Positions 43,203-52,671 of a stretch of 64,000 nucleotides of DNA are shown one piece after another. Numbering within the stretch: the stretch's first letter is position 1; every line of letters begins with the position of its first letter. Location: assembly GCF_018207095.1 (NCBI RefSeq), contig NZ_QOCZ01000005.1:39285-103284 (forward strand). The letters are read 5' to 3'. The notes beneath the pieces are model-generated. The model ran no database searches and was not told the DNA's origin. It saw only the letters and a list, made by a program, of their open reading frames with translations. The DNA comes from Nocardiopsis sp. MG754419. GTDB lineage: Bacteria > Actinomycetota > Actinomycetes > Streptosporangiales > Streptosporangiaceae. The translations under genes and the position numbers were made by a program.

Positions 43203-44189
43203 GTGTTGAGCACCATTGGGGGTCTGGGTGAGTTCGCTCTGATCACACGCGTGACGAGCCGCTTCCCCACGACGGACGATGTCATCCTCGGTCCCGGCGA
43301 CGACGCCGCGGTCGTGGCCGCGCCCGACGGGCGTACGGTCGCGACCACCGACCTGCTGGTCGAGGGCCGCCACTTCAAACGGGAATGGTCGAGCGCCCGT
43401 GACGTCGGACACCGCGCCGTGGCGCAGAACTACGCCGACGTCGTCGCCATGGGCGCGCGTCCCACCGGCATGCTCATCGGGTTCGCCGCCCCGCCCGAGC
43501 TGCCGGTGGAGTGGGCCGAGGAGTTCACCGCGGGGGTGCGCGACGAGTGCGAGCTCGCCGGGGGAGCGGTGGTCGGCGGCGACATGGTGGCCTCGGAGGT
43601 GTTGACCATCGCCGTCACCGCCCTGGGCGACCTGGAGGGTCGTGCCCCGGTGCGACGGGACGGCGCCGGACCGGGCGACGTGGTCGCCTACACCGGACAC
43701 CTGGGGTTGTCCGCCGCCGGCCTGGCCCTCCTCGAACGGGGGATCGACGGTCCCGACGCCTGCCTGCGCGAACACCGCCGACCGAGCCCTCCCTACGGCG
43801 CCGGTCCGGAGGCCGCCCGGCTCGGGGCCACCGCCATGCTCGACGTCAGCGACGGACTCCTCCAGGACCTCGGGCACATCGCCCGGGGCAGTGGCGTGGG
43901 TATCGATCTGGACGCGGACGCGCTCCGACCCGAGGCCTCACTCCTCGAAGCGGTGGGAGTACTCGGCGTCGCGGTGGGAAAGGTGGAGGAGACCGCTCTT
44001 CGATCGATGCTCGCGGGGGGAGAGGACCACGCGTTGGCGGCGACCTTCCCGGCCGAGGTGGACCTTCCGGAGCATTGGCACCGGATCGGTACCGTCGCGG
44101 AGATCTCGGGGGAGGGGGCCGCTCCCACCGTCACCGTGGACGGCGCGGTGGTCGAGGGCGGCGGATGGGATCATTTCCGTCAGGAGTGA
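43203..44189 (+). CDS. thiL: Thiamine-monophosphate kinase
   Basis: A 328-residue AIR-synthase-fold kinase that makes thiamine diphosphate, the cofactor of IlvB in this window. N-terminal VILGPGDDAAVV supplies the Mg2+ acids, followed by TTDLLVEGRHF, AVAQNYADVVAMGARP and MLDVSDGLLQDLGHIA. The GTG at 43203 appears leaderless. Divergent from the RAM-domain gene; the neighbourhood matches Streptomyces. Confidence 0.95.
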   Translation: MLSTIGGLGEFALITRVTSRFPTTDDVILGPGDDAAVVAAPDGRTVATTDLLVEGRHFKREWSSARDVGHRAVAQNYADVVAMGARPTGMLIGFAAPPELPVEWAEEFTAGVRDECELAGGAVVGGDMVASEVLTIAVTALGDLEGRAPVRRDGAGPGDVVAYTGHLGLSAAGLALLERGIDGPDACLREHRRPSPPYGAGPEAARLGATAMLDVSDGLLQDLGHIARGSGVGIDLDADALRPEASLLEAVGVLGVAVGKVEETALRSMLAGGEDHALAATFPAEVDLPEHWHRIGTVAEISGEGAAPTVTVDGAVVEGGGWDHFRQE

Positions 44190-44329
44190 GCCCGATTGGA
44201 TTTGTCCTGTTTGGCCGACACGCTAGGCTGTTCCATCGCGGCCGGGGGCGCCCCACCGGCCACGCGATTCGAGTACCGGGGCCCCGGTGGGGAGACCGAG
44301 CAGCGTCGAGAGGCGGTTGATGAGGCGGT

Positions 44330-44980
44330 ATGGCTAGGCGGCATGGTGCCCGCCGTGGAGCCCACCGCAGCGAACCGGAGAACGCCGGTCCCCTGCGGAG
44401 GTTCGGCGGTCTTCTCGAGAGCACGGTCCCGAAGCGCGTCGAACCCCCGAGACTGTTGAACGTCCTCGTCGTCTCCGGCGTCATCCTGGGCCTGCTGCTC
44501 TTCGGATACAGCACCACCCAGATCTACCTGCAGTTCGGCGGCGCCCCCGGCGCGACCGAGGCGCCCGGGCCGCGGGACGGGGCCGAACCGGGCCACGACA
44601 CCTCCTCCGCCCCCGAGCAGGACCCCACCCCCGAGCGGGGCGGCAGCGGGCCGCAGACCCAGGCCGGGACCGAACCGACGACGGTCGTCTACCGGGTCCT
44701 GGAGTCCACCCCGGTCGGGTTCACCGGACACGTCACCGTCACCAACACCTCGTCCGGCACGCTGGACGCCTGGGAACTGGCGCTGGCCTTCGAGAGCGCC
44801 GAGATCACCGAGGTCCGTGACGCGGACTGGGAGTCGTTGGACGACGGCATCCTGGCCCGCAAGTCCGGTGCCGAGGCGGCGCTGGAGCCCGGGGAGTCGG
44901 CGACGCTCACCTTCGACGCGGTGGGTACCGTGCAGAGCCCGGTCCGGTGCTCGCTCAACGGGCACGTCTGCGATCTCTGA
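44330..44980 (+). CDS. Single-pass membrane protein with CBM2-like domain
   Basis: A 216-residue protein: a basic cytoplasmic head (about 1-40), a transmembrane helix (LLNVLVVSGVILGLLLFGY), an acidic Pro/Gly/Glu linker, and a C-terminal beta-sandwich resembling a family-2 carbohydrate-binding module (GHVTVTNTSSGTLDAWELAL, and Cys near the end). There is no catalytic domain, so a cell-surface binding or wall-associated role is inferred. ATG 44330 has GATGAGGCGG close upstream, a short spacing. Confidence 0.65.
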   Translation: MARRHGARRGAHRSEPENAGPLRRFGGLLESTVPKRVEPPRLLNVLVVSGVILGLLLFGYSTTQIYLQFGGAPGATEAPGPRDGAEPGHDTSSAPEQDPTPERGGSGPQTQAGTEPTTVVYRVLESTPVGFTGHVTVTNTSSGTLDAWELALAFESAEITEVRDADWESLDDGILARKSGAEAALEPGESATLTFDAVGTVQSPVRCSLNGHVCDL

Positions 44981-45107
44981 GCGTCCCGGGATCCCAGGGG
45001 TCCGTCGAGACCTCGCGATCCCCGCACGACCCGTGTCCACCTCGGTCCCCGGGGCCACCGGCCTCTCCGGTCGCGCCCGCTCCGCGTGGATCGACCCCGT
45101 GCATGAC

Positions 45108-45139
45108 GAAGGCCCCCCGACCGGAGCCGGAGGGCCTTC
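45108..45139. terminator. Bidirectional terminator between CBM2-like gene and rpmB
   Basis: GAAGGCCCCCC/GGAGGGCCTTC with one mismatch and a 10-nt loop, 26 nt past the rpmB stop. Confidence 0.7.
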
Positions 45140-45165
45140 GATGAATACAGACAGGGGCGGGTTCC

Positions 45166-45351
45166 CTAGCGGGTCACCTTGCCGGCCTTGATGCACGAGG
45201 TGCACGCGTTCACACGCTTGGGCGTACCGCCCACGCGGGTGCGAACGGTCTGGATGTTGGGGTTCCAGCGGCGGCGGGTGCGACGGTGCGAGTGGGAAAC
45301 ACTGTTACCGAACCCTGGTCCCTTGCCGCAGACGTCGCAGACGGAAGCCAC
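45166..45351 (-). CDS. rpmB: 50S ribosomal protein L28
   Basis: A 61-residue L28 of the zinc-ribbon (C+) type, with [12 protein letters not shown] near the N-terminus and [11 protein letters not shown] at the end. The basic middle [15 protein letters not shown] binds rRNA. GTG 45351 has GGAG 5 nt before it; upstream in-frame residues are not part of the family. Divergent from recG over a 406-nt spacer. Confidence 0.96.
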   Translation of the reverse strand: MASVCDVCGKGPGFGNSVSHSHRRTRRRWNPNIQTVRTRVGGTPKRVNACTSCIKAGKVTR

Positions 45352-45482
45352 GGTAACTCCATTCAAGCGCTCGGGATCGCGCACGTCGCCGCACGCGAAG
45401 GTTCATCCGACCGGGAGAGGTCGGGCGGACAGGCTGGCGCGGACGCCAACCGTGGAAGACTACACGAAGGAAGAGACCGAAG

Positions 45483-45611
45483 GTGGATCAGGACCACTGG
45501 ACGGCATCCGTTCGCGCAACGGTGGAAGACGGTGCGGCCGAAGCCTGGAGCACCACCACCGGAGCATCGAGCTCAGCCACACGGGCATGGCGAAAACGCG
45601 ATGAACTCTGA
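45483..45611 (+). CDS. Hypothetical 42-aa peptide between rpmB and recG
   Basis: GTG 45483 to TGA 45611, with GGAAGAG about 9 nt upstream. The product starts MDQDHWTASVRATVEDGAAE and is Ser/Thr/Ala-rich, with no recognisable family. Coding bias is weaker than in neighbours. In many actinobacteria a DAK2-domain gene lies here between rpmB and recG; this frame could be a leftover of such a gene or noise. The rest of the spacer 45352-45757 shows nothing clear. Confidence 0.25.
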   Translation: MDQDHWTASVRATVEDGAAEAWSTTTGASSSATRAWRKRDEL

Positions 45612-45757
45612 CGAGTATACCCCTGTCGGGAGGGGCGACGGCCCACCTTCCCGACCGCCACCGATCACGGGCCACCGCCGTCACCGGGCCCCGCCCGTCA
45701 CACCGGCGGTCTAACGTGGCGAGTGGATCGACGCACGAGTCCAGGACGGGGACGACA

Positions 45758-47977
45758 GTGAGCACCTGGGATGAGCCGCTGCGCAAGGGACCGCTCGGCG
45801 GCAGGACGGCCAAGGCCCTGGCCGAGAAACTCGACCTGCACACCCTCGGCGACCTGCTGCGCTACTACCCGCGCCGGTACGACCGCCGGGGCGACCTCAC
45901 CGACCTGGCGCTGTTGCGCGAGGGCGAGGACGTCACCGTGCAGGCCCAGGTGCTCGACGCTCGGCGGCGGACGATCCCGGCCCGTCAGGGGCGCCGGCGC
46001 ATGGACATGATGGAGGCCACCGTCACGGACGGCACCGGCCGCCTGCACCTGACCTTCTTCAACCGCGGCTCCTACCACCAGACCGCGCTGATCCCGGGGC
46101 GCCTGGCCATGTTCTCCGGCCGGGTCTCCACCTTCAAGGGGCGCCGCCAACTCGACCACCCCGAGTACGTGCTGCTCGACGAGGAGGGTCTGGACGGCGA
46201 GGCCGCCCGCGCCTACGCCGACGAGATCATCCCCGTCTATCCGGCGGTCAAGGGCCTGGACTCGGCCACCATCGCCCGGTCGATCGGTGTGGCCCTGGAC
46301 TACGCCGTGGACATCCCCGACCCACTCCCTCCGAAGCTGCGCGCCGAACAGGGGCTGCTCGACGTCCACGAGGCCCTGACCCGCATCCATCGGCCCGAGG
46401 ACCTGGACCGGCTCAGGCCCGCGCGTCTCCGGCTGAAGTGGGACGAGGCCTTCGTGCTGCAACTCGCCCTGGCCCAGCGCCGTCGAAAGGCCGAGGAACT
46501 GCCCGCCGCGCCCCGTCCGGGGACCAGCGGCGGCATCCTCGACGCCTTCGACGCGCGGTTGCCGTTCACCCTCACCGAGGGCCAACGGGAGGTCGGCGAG
46601 GCCCTGGCCGCGAGGCTGGACGCCACCCACCCCATGCACTGTCTGCTCCAGGGCGACGTGGGCGCGGGCAAGACCCTGGTGGCCCTGCGGGCGATGCTGC
46701 GGGTCGTGGACTCCGGGGGACAGGCCGTCCTGCTCGCCCCCACCGAGGTCCTCGCCCAGCAGCACCACCGTTCCATCGGCGCCATGTTGGGGGACCTCGG
46801 CCGGGCCGGGCAGATCGACGGCGCCGAACACGCCACCCGGGTGGCGTTGCTGACCGGTTCGATGGGCGCCGCCGCCCGCAGGGAGGCGCTGTTGGACGCC
46901 GCCTCGGGCGCCGCCGGGATCGTCGTGGGCACCCACGCCCTGCTCCAGGAACACGTGTCCTTCGCCGACCTGGGGCTGGTGGTCGTGGACGAACAGCACC
47001 GGTTCGGTGTGGAACAGCGCGACGCCCTGCGCGAGAAGGCGACCGACGGCCGCCCCCACGTTCTGGTGATGACCGCCACACCGATCCCGCGCACGGTCGC
47101 GATGACCGTGTACGGGGACCTGGACGTGGTGGCGCTCACGCAACTGCCCGAGGGGCGTTCGCCGGTGTCCACGCACGTGGTCCCGGCCGGCGAGAAACCC
47201 CACTTCCTCGCCCGTGCCTGGGAACGGATCCGCGAGGAGGTCCACCAGGGGCGTCAGGCGTTCGTGGTGTGCCCCCGGATCGGTGACGGCACGGACGGTT
47301 CCGGTGGCGGCGAGACCGGCGACGAGGTGGACGCCCCACCGGAGGGCGCGCCCCAGGGAGCCCGGCCCCCGCTGGCCGTGCTGGAGCTGCTGGCCCGTCT
47401 ACGGGAGGGGCCCCTGGCGGACGTGCGCGTGGAGGCCCTGCACGGCCGGATGGCACCGGAGGACAAGGACGCGGTCATGCGCCGGCTCACCTCCGGCGAG
47501 ACCGACGTGGTGGTCTCCACCACCGTCATCGAGGTGGGTGTGGACGTTCCCAACGCCACCGTCATGGCGATCATGGACGCCGACCGGTTCGGGATCTCCC
47601 AGCTGCACCAGCTGCGCGGACGGGTCGGCCGTGGCCGGCTGCCGGGCCTGTGCCTGCTGGTCACCGAGGCGGAGGAGGGCGGTCCGGCCCGCGCACGGTT
47701 GGCCGCGGTGGCCGCCACCACCGACGGGTTCGAACTGTCCCGCGCCGACCTGGAGATGCGCCGCGAGGGCGACGTGCTGGGCGACGCCCAGTCGGGCGCC
47801 CGTTCCCGACTGCGCATGCTCACCCTGGTCCACGACGAGAAGCTCATCGGACGGGCCCGGGAGGCGGCCGGACTCTATGTGGCCGAGGACCCGACGCTCA
47901 CCGCGCACCCGCCGCTGGCGGACGCGCTCGCCGCCCTGCTCCCGGAGGACCGCGCCGACTACCTCGAGAAGACCTGA
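45758..47977 (+). CDS. recG: ATP-dependent DNA helicase RecG
   Basis: A 739-residue helicase that remodels stalled forks and Holliday junctions. The N-terminal wedge/OB domain (about 1-270) includes DLLRYYPRRYDRRGDL. Helicase motifs: Walker A LLQGDVGAGKTLVA near residue 297, DEQH box VVVDEQHRFGVEQ, MTATPIPRT, and QLRGRVGRG. GTG 45758 has AGGAC-GGGG upstream and yields a normal N-terminus; GTG 45716 is a possible earlier start. The linker after residue about 510 has an acidic, Gly-rich insert (GDGTDGSGGGETGDEVDAPP). Confidence 0.95.
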   Translation: MSTWDEPLRKGPLGGRTAKALAEKLDLHTLGDLLRYYPRRYDRRGDLTDLALLREGEDVTVQAQVLDARRRTIPARQGRRRMDMMEATVTDGTGRLHLTFFNRGSYHQTALIPGRLAMFSGRVSTFKGRRQLDHPEYVLLDEEGLDGEAARAYADEIIPVYPAVKGLDSATIARSIGVALDYAVDIPDPLPPKLRAEQGLLDVHEALTRIHRPEDLDRLRPARLRLKWDEAFVLQLALAQRRRKAEELPAAPRPGTSGGILDAFDARLPFTLTEGQREVGEALAARLDATHPMHCLLQGDVGAGKTLVALRAMLRVVDSGGQAVLLAPTEVLAQQHHRSIGAMLGDLGRAGQIDGAEHATRVALLTGSMGAAARREALLDAASGAAGIVVGTHALLQEHVSFADLGLVVVDEQHRFGVEQRDALREKATDGRPHVLVMTATPIPRTVAMTVYGDLDVVALTQLPEGRSPVSTHVVPAGEKPHFLARAWERIREEVHQGRQAFVVCPRIGDGTDGSGGGETGDEVDAPPEGAPQGARPPLAVLELLARLREGPLADVRVEALHGRMAPEDKDAVMRRLTSGETDVVVSTTVIEVGVDVPNATVMAIMDADRFGISQLHQLRGRVGRGRLPGLCLLVTEAEEGGPARARLAAVAATTDGFELSRADLEMRREGDVLGDAQSGARSRLRMLTLVHDEKLIGRAREAAGLYVAEDPTLTAHPPLADALAALLPEDRADYLEKT

Positions 47978-48188
47978 CCCGGCGGCGGGCCCGGGGCCGT
48001 CGGGTCCGGCCGTACGGGGTCGACGTCGGTGGCCGCGCCGCACCGGTGCCGCCCGAGCGACACGGACCGCGCCGCGAGGGGCGGGGCACCACTCCTGCGG
48101 GCACGCTCTCCGGGGTCGAACCGGCCGGGGCCTGCCGCCCGCCGGTCCCGTCGCGCCCCGCACACCCCACGCGACCCGTCGGTCCCAC

Positions 48189-48194
48189 TACCGT
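48189..48194 (+). promoter_or_regulatory. -10 hexamer for leaderless rsmD
   Basis: TACCGT exactly 7 nt before the ATG, without a ribosome binding site. Confidence 0.4.
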
Positions 48195-48201
48195 GGTGCG
48201 C

Positions 48202-48771
48202 ATGACCCGCATCATCGCCGGGTCGGCGGGCGGTCGACGCATCGACGCCCCCGACGGCCGCACCACCAGACCCACCAGCGACCGCGCCCGGGAGGCGTTG
48301 TTCGCCTCCGTCCGGTCCGACCTGGGATCCCTCGACGGGATCCGGGCCCTGGACCTGTACGCGGGGTCGGGGGCGATCGGCCTGGAGGCGCTCTCCCGTG
48401 GTGCCGCGCACGCACTGCTGGTGGAGGCCGACCGCAAGGCGGCACAGGTGGTGCGGGGCAACATCGCGTCCCTGAAGTTGCCCGGGGCGGAGCTCGCCGC
48501 GGACCGGGTGGAGCGGGTGCTGGCGCGCGGTCCCCACGGCGCCCCCTACGACCTGGTGGTGGCCGACCCGCCCTACGCGGTCACCGAGGAGGAGCTCGCC
48601 GGCGTCCTGGCCGAACTGGTCGGGCGGGGATGGCTGACGACGGACGCGGTGGTCGTGGTCGAGCGTTCCAAGCGCGGACCGGAACCGACCTGGCCGGAGG
48701 GGGTCGCCCTGGACCGGAGCCGTAAGTACGGCGAGGCGATCCTCTGGTACGCCCGGGCCGGGGCCGGCTGA
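48202..48771 (+). CDS. rsmD: 16S rRNA (guanine(966)-N(2))-methyltransferase
   Basis: A 189-residue SAM-dependent methyltransferase. The N-terminus MTRIIAGSAGGRRI and RPTSDRAREALF are family-typical, the SAM motif is LDLYAGSGAIGLEAL, and the catalytic motif is ADPPY. ATG 48202 matches family starts and appears leaderless. The 224-nt gap before it, after recG, is GC-rich without another gene. It is followed by coaD, a pairing conserved in most bacteria. Confidence 0.94.
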   Translation: MTRIIAGSAGGRRIDAPDGRTTRPTSDRAREALFASVRSDLGSLDGIRALDLYAGSGAIGLEALSRGAAHALLVEADRKAAQVVRGNIASLKLPGAELAADRVERVLARGPHGAPYDLVVADPPYAVTEEELAGVLAELVGRGWLTTDAVVVVERSKRGPEPTWPEGVALDRSRKYGEAILWYARAGAG

Positions 48772-48906
48772 GGTCATGTGCGGGTGATCTTCCCGTCCAC
48801 ACTGTGTGTGAATGTGGACACTAAGGGGGAGTTGCCCGAATTGGTGCCGGGGTGAACCCCTACCATCGCGGTACCCGTGAGTAGTTCTGGAGAGGGGCGA
48901 TCCAAC

Positions 48907-49383
48907 GTGCGCAGAGTCGTCTGTCCGGGTTCCTTCGACCCGGTGACCTACGGCCACATCGACATCATCGGTCGAGCGGCCAAACAGTACGACGAGGTCA
49001 TCGTCGCCGTACTCGACAACGTCAACAAGCGCGGCCTGTTCACCGTTCCGGAGAAACTCGACATGCTCCGCGAGGGGACCTCCGAGTTCGACAACGTGCG
49101 GGTGAGCGAGTTCGACGGGCTGCTCGTCGACTTCTGTCGGGAGAACGACGTCGAGACCATCGTGCGCAGCCTGCGCTCGGTCAGCGACTTCGACTACGAA
49201 CTCCAGATCGCCCAGATGAACTACCGGCTCTCCGGAGTGGAGACCGTGTTCATGACGGCCAACCCGCAGTACTCCTTCCTGTCGTCCAGCCTGGTGCGCG
49301 AGATCGGCCAGCACCGCGGCGACGTCTCCAGCCTGGTCACCCCCTACGTCCAGGGTCGGCTCCAGGAGAAGTACGCGAGGTAG
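48907..49383 (+). CDS. coaD: Phosphopantetheine adenylyltransferase
   Basis: A 158-residue nucleotidyltransferase, the penultimate step of coenzyme A synthesis. The HxGH motif lies in GSFDPVTYGHIDII, followed by the conserved RSLRSVSDFDYELQIAQMN and SSSLVREI. GTG 48907 has GGAGAGGGG upstream and gives the standard length; GTG 48877 would add an unlikely extension. Follows rsmD by 135 nt. Confidence 0.96.
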   Translation: MRRVVCPGSFDPVTYGHIDIIGRAAKQYDEVIVAVLDNVNKRGLFTVPEKLDMLREGTSEFDNVRVSEFDGLLVDFCRENDVETIVRSLRSVSDFDYELQIAQMNYRLSGVETVFMTANPQYSFLSSSLVREIGQHRGDVSSLVTPYVQGRLQEKYAR

Positions 49384-49470
49384 CGGCGCACCACCGCCGT
49401 CGCGAACCCCGCCGGCGCCCCGGCCGAGGAGGCCCGAACGCCTCCGGTCGATGCGCCCCCGGGGCCTGAT

Positions 49471-49500
49471 TTGGGTGGTCGGGGACATGGTAGGTAGAAT
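49471..49500 (+). promoter_or_regulatory. Promoter of the yceD-rpmF-rnc cluster
   Basis: TTGGGT and TAGAAT spaced 18 nt, about 160 nt before yceD. The leader in between has no obvious gene. Confidence 0.5.
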
Positions 49501-49661
49501 CCAGGTTCGACCATGGGCGTCGCCGGTCTTCGGCGTGCGCTCAGGCCGGTCAGCACCACCGTGAACGACCGACGCACGCGTCGGCGAGCTCGTGCCCGGC
49601 CCCCGGAACCTCTCGTGAAAGCGCGATCACCCTGTCTCGTCTAGATGCCCGTGACCCGTAC

Positions 49662-50210
49662 GTGGTCGACACCCGCCCGCTGGGCCGCCAGCCGGGGTCG
49701 ATGCGGACCGTCAGCCGTATCGTGACCCTCCCCGAGGGTTTCGAGACGGCCATGGCCAGTGTGCCCAAGGGGCAGGAGATCGAGCTGGACCTGCGCTTGG
49801 AGGCCGTCATGGAGGGGGTCCTGGTCACCGGGACCGTCACCGGACGGCTCACGGCCGAGTGCTCCCGCTGCCTCGAACCCCTGTCCGAGGAGCTGGAGGC
49901 CGGCTTCCAGGAGATGTACCGCTACCCCGACGACGAGGACGACGCCGTCGGGACCGGTGACGAGGACTCGGGCGACGAGGATGAGGACTACTATCTAGAG
50001 GGCGACCTGCTCGACCTCGAACCGGTGGTCCGAGACGCCGTCGTGCTCGCGCTCCCACTCTCGCCGCTGTGCGGCCCGGACTGTCCCGGCCTGTGCTCCG
50101 AGTGTGGTGTCAAACTCGCCGACGCCGGACCCGATCACGGGCACGGCGACGGCGTCGACCCGCGCTGGGAGGCGCTCCGCGGCATCGCGGAGGACCCCGG
50201 CAGGCAGTGA
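49662..50210 (+). CDS. yceD: DUF177/YceD protein (23S rRNA accumulation)
   Basis: A 182-residue member of the DUF177 family that precedes rpmF in nearly all bacteria and is linked to 23S rRNA/large-subunit maturation. Conserved CSRCLEPLSEELEAGFQEM, an acidic insert, then the cluster CGPDCPGLCSECGVKL, probably metal-binding. The start is unclear: in-frame codons upstream of GTG 49662 (SRLDARDPY before VVDTRPLGRQPGS) match homologue N-termini, yet no ATG, GTG or TTG precedes them; a CTG at 49632 is the only near-cognate candidate. The coordinates given use GTG 49662. Confidence 0.88.
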   Translation: MVDTRPLGRQPGSMRTVSRIVTLPEGFETAMASVPKGQEIELDLRLEAVMEGVLVTGTVTGRLTAECSRCLEPLSEELEAGFQEMYRYPDDEDDAVGTGDEDSGDEDEDYYLEGDLLDLEPVVRDAVVLALPLSPLCGPDCPGLCSECGVKLADAGPDHGHGDGVDPRWEALRGIAEDPGRQ

Positions 50211-50340
50211 GCTCGTGAACCGGTCGCCCACGGTGCCCCAGGGCCCGACCGACCGGAGCACACCCTCCCCGCGACAGCGCGCGGGGTGACCAGATAAGCG
50301 ACCTCCCGCGACCGCGCGGGGGTGACCCAGGAGGATTGAA

Positions 50341-50517
50341 GTGGCCGTCCCGAAGCGGAAGATGTCGCGGAGCAACACCCGGACCCGCCGTTCCCAGTGG
50401 AAGGCGTCGCGCCCGGTGCTGGTCAACTGCCCGCGCTGCCGTGACCCGAAGCAGCCCCACATCGCGTGCCCGACCTGCGGCACCTACAACAACCGCCAGG
50501 TCACGAACCCGGCGTAA
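50341..50517 (+). CDS. rpmF: 50S ribosomal protein L32
   Basis: A 58-residue L32 ([20 protein letters not shown]) with the zinc ribbon NCPRC and ACPTC. GTG 50341 is preceded by AGGAGG at ideal spacing. It follows yceD by 130 nt, as in most bacteria, and ends before the hairpin at 50573. Confidence 0.97.
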   Translation: MAVPKRKMSRSNTRTRRSQWKASRPVLVNCPRCRDPKQPHIACPTCGTYNNRQVTNPA

Positions 50518-50572
50518 CGATGTACCGGCTCCGGGCCCTGACGCCCGATCCCGGTCTTCGACGAACACGCAT

Positions 50573-50602
50573 CGGGGCGGAACCTCTCGGGGATCCGCCC
50601 CG
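50573..50602 (+). terminator. Terminator after rpmF
   Basis: CGGGGCGGA/TCCGCCCCG with a 12-nt loop, followed by TTGTGCTG. The remainder of the rpmF-rnc spacer (50603-50864) holds a possible -10 (TAGAGT, 50654-50659) and nothing else convincing. Confidence 0.6.
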
Positions 50603-50864
50603 TTGTGCTGTCCAGAAAGGGATTCGGGCGTCCCGGTGTCGCCCGGTCTTTGTAGAGTGATCTCGCACGGCCGGGGAAGTCATCTTTCGCGGCACTCCGA
50701 CACCGGTGGATTCCGGGTCCGTCGAGACTCCCGAGTTCGTGGTGGCCGCCGGGGGAGCGCACGCTCCCGCGACGATCACCTCGTTTTCGAGCGTCCCGGT
50801 CGGGTCGAGGGATCGCCACAGCAGCCGCGCGCTCCGGCGCGCCCGACCAGGGAAGCGAACCCGA

Positions 50865-51656
50865 GTGGCCAGTCAACTCTCCGCCGCCGAGGCAAAGTCG
50901 TTCCACCAGGCGATCGGGGTCGAGGTCGACCCCAGGATCCTGCTCCGCGCTCTCACCCACCGCTCCTACGCGTACGAGAAGGGCGGCCTGCCCACCAACG
51001 AGCGCCTGGAGTTCCTGGGGGACTCCGTGCTGGGCCTGGTGGTCACCGACACCCTGTTCCGCAAGCACCCGGACCTGCCGGAGGGTCAGCTCGCCAAGCT
51101 GCGCGCCGCGGTCGTGAACATGCGGGCGCTGGCCGACGTCGCCCGGGGGCTGGGCATCGGCGGGTACATCCGGCTGGGCCGCGGTGAGGAGGGCACCGGG
51201 GGACGGGACAAGTCCTCCATCCTCGCCGACACCCTGGAGGCCATCATCGGCGCGGTCTACCTCGACCGCGGACTGGAGGTCGCCTCGGGCTTCGTGCACC
51301 GCCTCTTCGACCCGCTCATCGCCACGGCGTCGGGGCTGGGCGCCGGGCTGGACTGGAAGACCTCCCTGCAGGAACTCACCGCCGCCGAGATGCTCGGAGT
51401 GCCCGAGTACCACGTGGACGAGAGCGGTCCCGACCACCAGAAGACCTTCCGCGCCACGGTCCGTGTGGCGGGGGAGAGCTACGGGCTGGGCGAGGGGCGC
51501 AGCAAGAAGGAGGCCGAGCAGCAGGCGGCGGAGTCGGCCTGGAAGGCCATCCGCGCCCGCTCGGACGAGAACGCCGCCCAGAGCGCCGAGGCGCCCGCCA
51601 AGGGGCAGGGCAAGGGCACCGGACCCAAGGCCAAGGGCCGGGGCGGGCAGGGCTGA
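50865..51656 (+). CDS. rnc: Ribonuclease III
   Basis: A 263-residue double-strand-specific RNase for rRNA processing. The endonuclease domain shows [17 protein letters not shown] with the catalytic Glu/Asp and [13 protein letters not shown]. The dsRNA-binding domain starts near [14 protein letters not shown] and includes [18 protein letters not shown]. The last 30 residues are an Ala/Gly/Lys-rich tail. GTG 50865 has AGGGAAG upstream; the longer open frame before it is spacer. Followed by mutM with a 3-nt gap. Confidence 0.95.
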   Translation: MASQLSAAEAKSFHQAIGVEVDPRILLRALTHRSYAYEKGGLPTNERLEFLGDSVLGLVVTDTLFRKHPDLPEGQLAKLRAAVVNMRALADVARGLGIGGYIRLGRGEEGTGGRDKSSILADTLEAIIGAVYLDRGLEVASGFVHRLFDPLIATASGLGAGLDWKTSLQELTAAEMLGVPEYHVDESGPDHQKTFRATVRVAGESYGLGEGRSKKEAEQQAAESAWKAIRARSDENAAQSAEAPAKGQGKGTGPKAKGRGGQG

Positions 51657-51659
51657 GCG

Positions 51660-52511
51660 ATGCCGGAGCTTCCCGAGGTCGAGGTCGTACGGCGCGGTCT
51701 CATGGACCACGCGGTGGGCCGTCGTATCGGCGCCGTCGAGGTCCTGCACACGCGTGCGGTCCGTCGACACGTGCCCGGCCCCGCCGACTTCGCCGCCCGG
51801 CTGGAGGGGCGCAGGCCCACGGCGGTGCGTCGGCGCGGCAAGTACATGTGGCTGGTGCTGGACAGCGGCGAGCTGCTGGTGACGCACCTGGGCATGAGCG
51901 GCCAGATGCTGGTGCAGCCGCAGGGCAAGCCGGACGAGAAGCACCTGAGGGTGCGGCTGCCGCTGTCCGACGGCCACGAACTGCGCTTCGTCGACCAGCG
52001 CACCTTCGGCCACCTGCTGGTGGACGAGCCCGGGGAGCGCGCCGAGGTGCCGGCGTCGGTGGATCACATCGCCCTGGACCCGCTGGACACCGAGTTCGTG
52101 CCCGCGGTGTTCGTGCGCACGCTGCGGGCCAAGCGGACCGAGGTCAAGCGGGCGCTGCTGGACCAGTCCCTGATCAGCGGTGTGGGCAACATCTACGCCG
52201 ACGAGGCGCTGTGGCGGGCCCGGCTGCACTGGGCCCGGTCGACCCGGGGGCTGACCAACGTCCAGGCGCTGGAGCTGCTGGAACACGTGACGGACGTGAT
52301 GTCCGAGGCGTTGGAAGTGGGCGGCACCACCTTCGACGGGCTGTACGTCAACGTCAACGGCGAGAGCGGGTACTTCGCACGCGGGTTGAACGCGTACGGC
52401 CGTCGGGACCGGCCCTGTGGGCGGTGCGGCACCGCGATCGTGCGCGAGGCCTTCATGAACCGCTCCTCGTTCAGTTGCCCGCGTTGTCAGCGCGCGCCGC
52501 GATCACGGTGA
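51660..52511 (+). CDS. mutM: Formamidopyrimidine-DNA glycosylase
   Basis: A 283-residue Fpg/Nei-family DNA repair glycosylase/AP lyase for oxidised purines. Catalytic N-terminus [14 protein letters not shown] (P2 nucleophile, E3), the conserved Lys in RRRGKYMW, helix-two-turns-helix [17 protein letters not shown], and a C-terminal zinc finger from CGRCG to CPRCQ. Starts 3 nt after rnc, so they are cotranscribed. Confidence 0.96.
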   Translation: MPELPEVEVVRRGLMDHAVGRRIGAVEVLHTRAVRRHVPGPADFAARLEGRRPTAVRRRGKYMWLVLDSGELLVTHLGMSGQMLVQPQGKPDEKHLRVRLPLSDGHELRFVDQRTFGHLLVDEPGERAEVPASVDHIALDPLDTEFVPAVFVRTLRAKRTEVKRALLDQSLISGVGNIYADEALWRARLHWARSTRGLTNVQALELLEHVTDVMSEALEVGGTTFDGLYVNVNGESGYFARGLNAYGRRDRPCGRCGTAIVREAFMNRSSFSCPRCQRAPRSR

Positions 52512-52671
52512 CGCGGAGTGCCCGGTCGTCCGCACCGGGCGCCGGGGCGCGGAAGTTCTCTGGAGAGGTCCCTGGTCGGGGGCCGTCCGGGCGCCTACGC
52601 CGACCCCCGTCAGGTCGGTGCGGCGTGTCGGTGATGAAAGTGTCTCGGCAAGGTAAGGGAGAACTCCCGTC

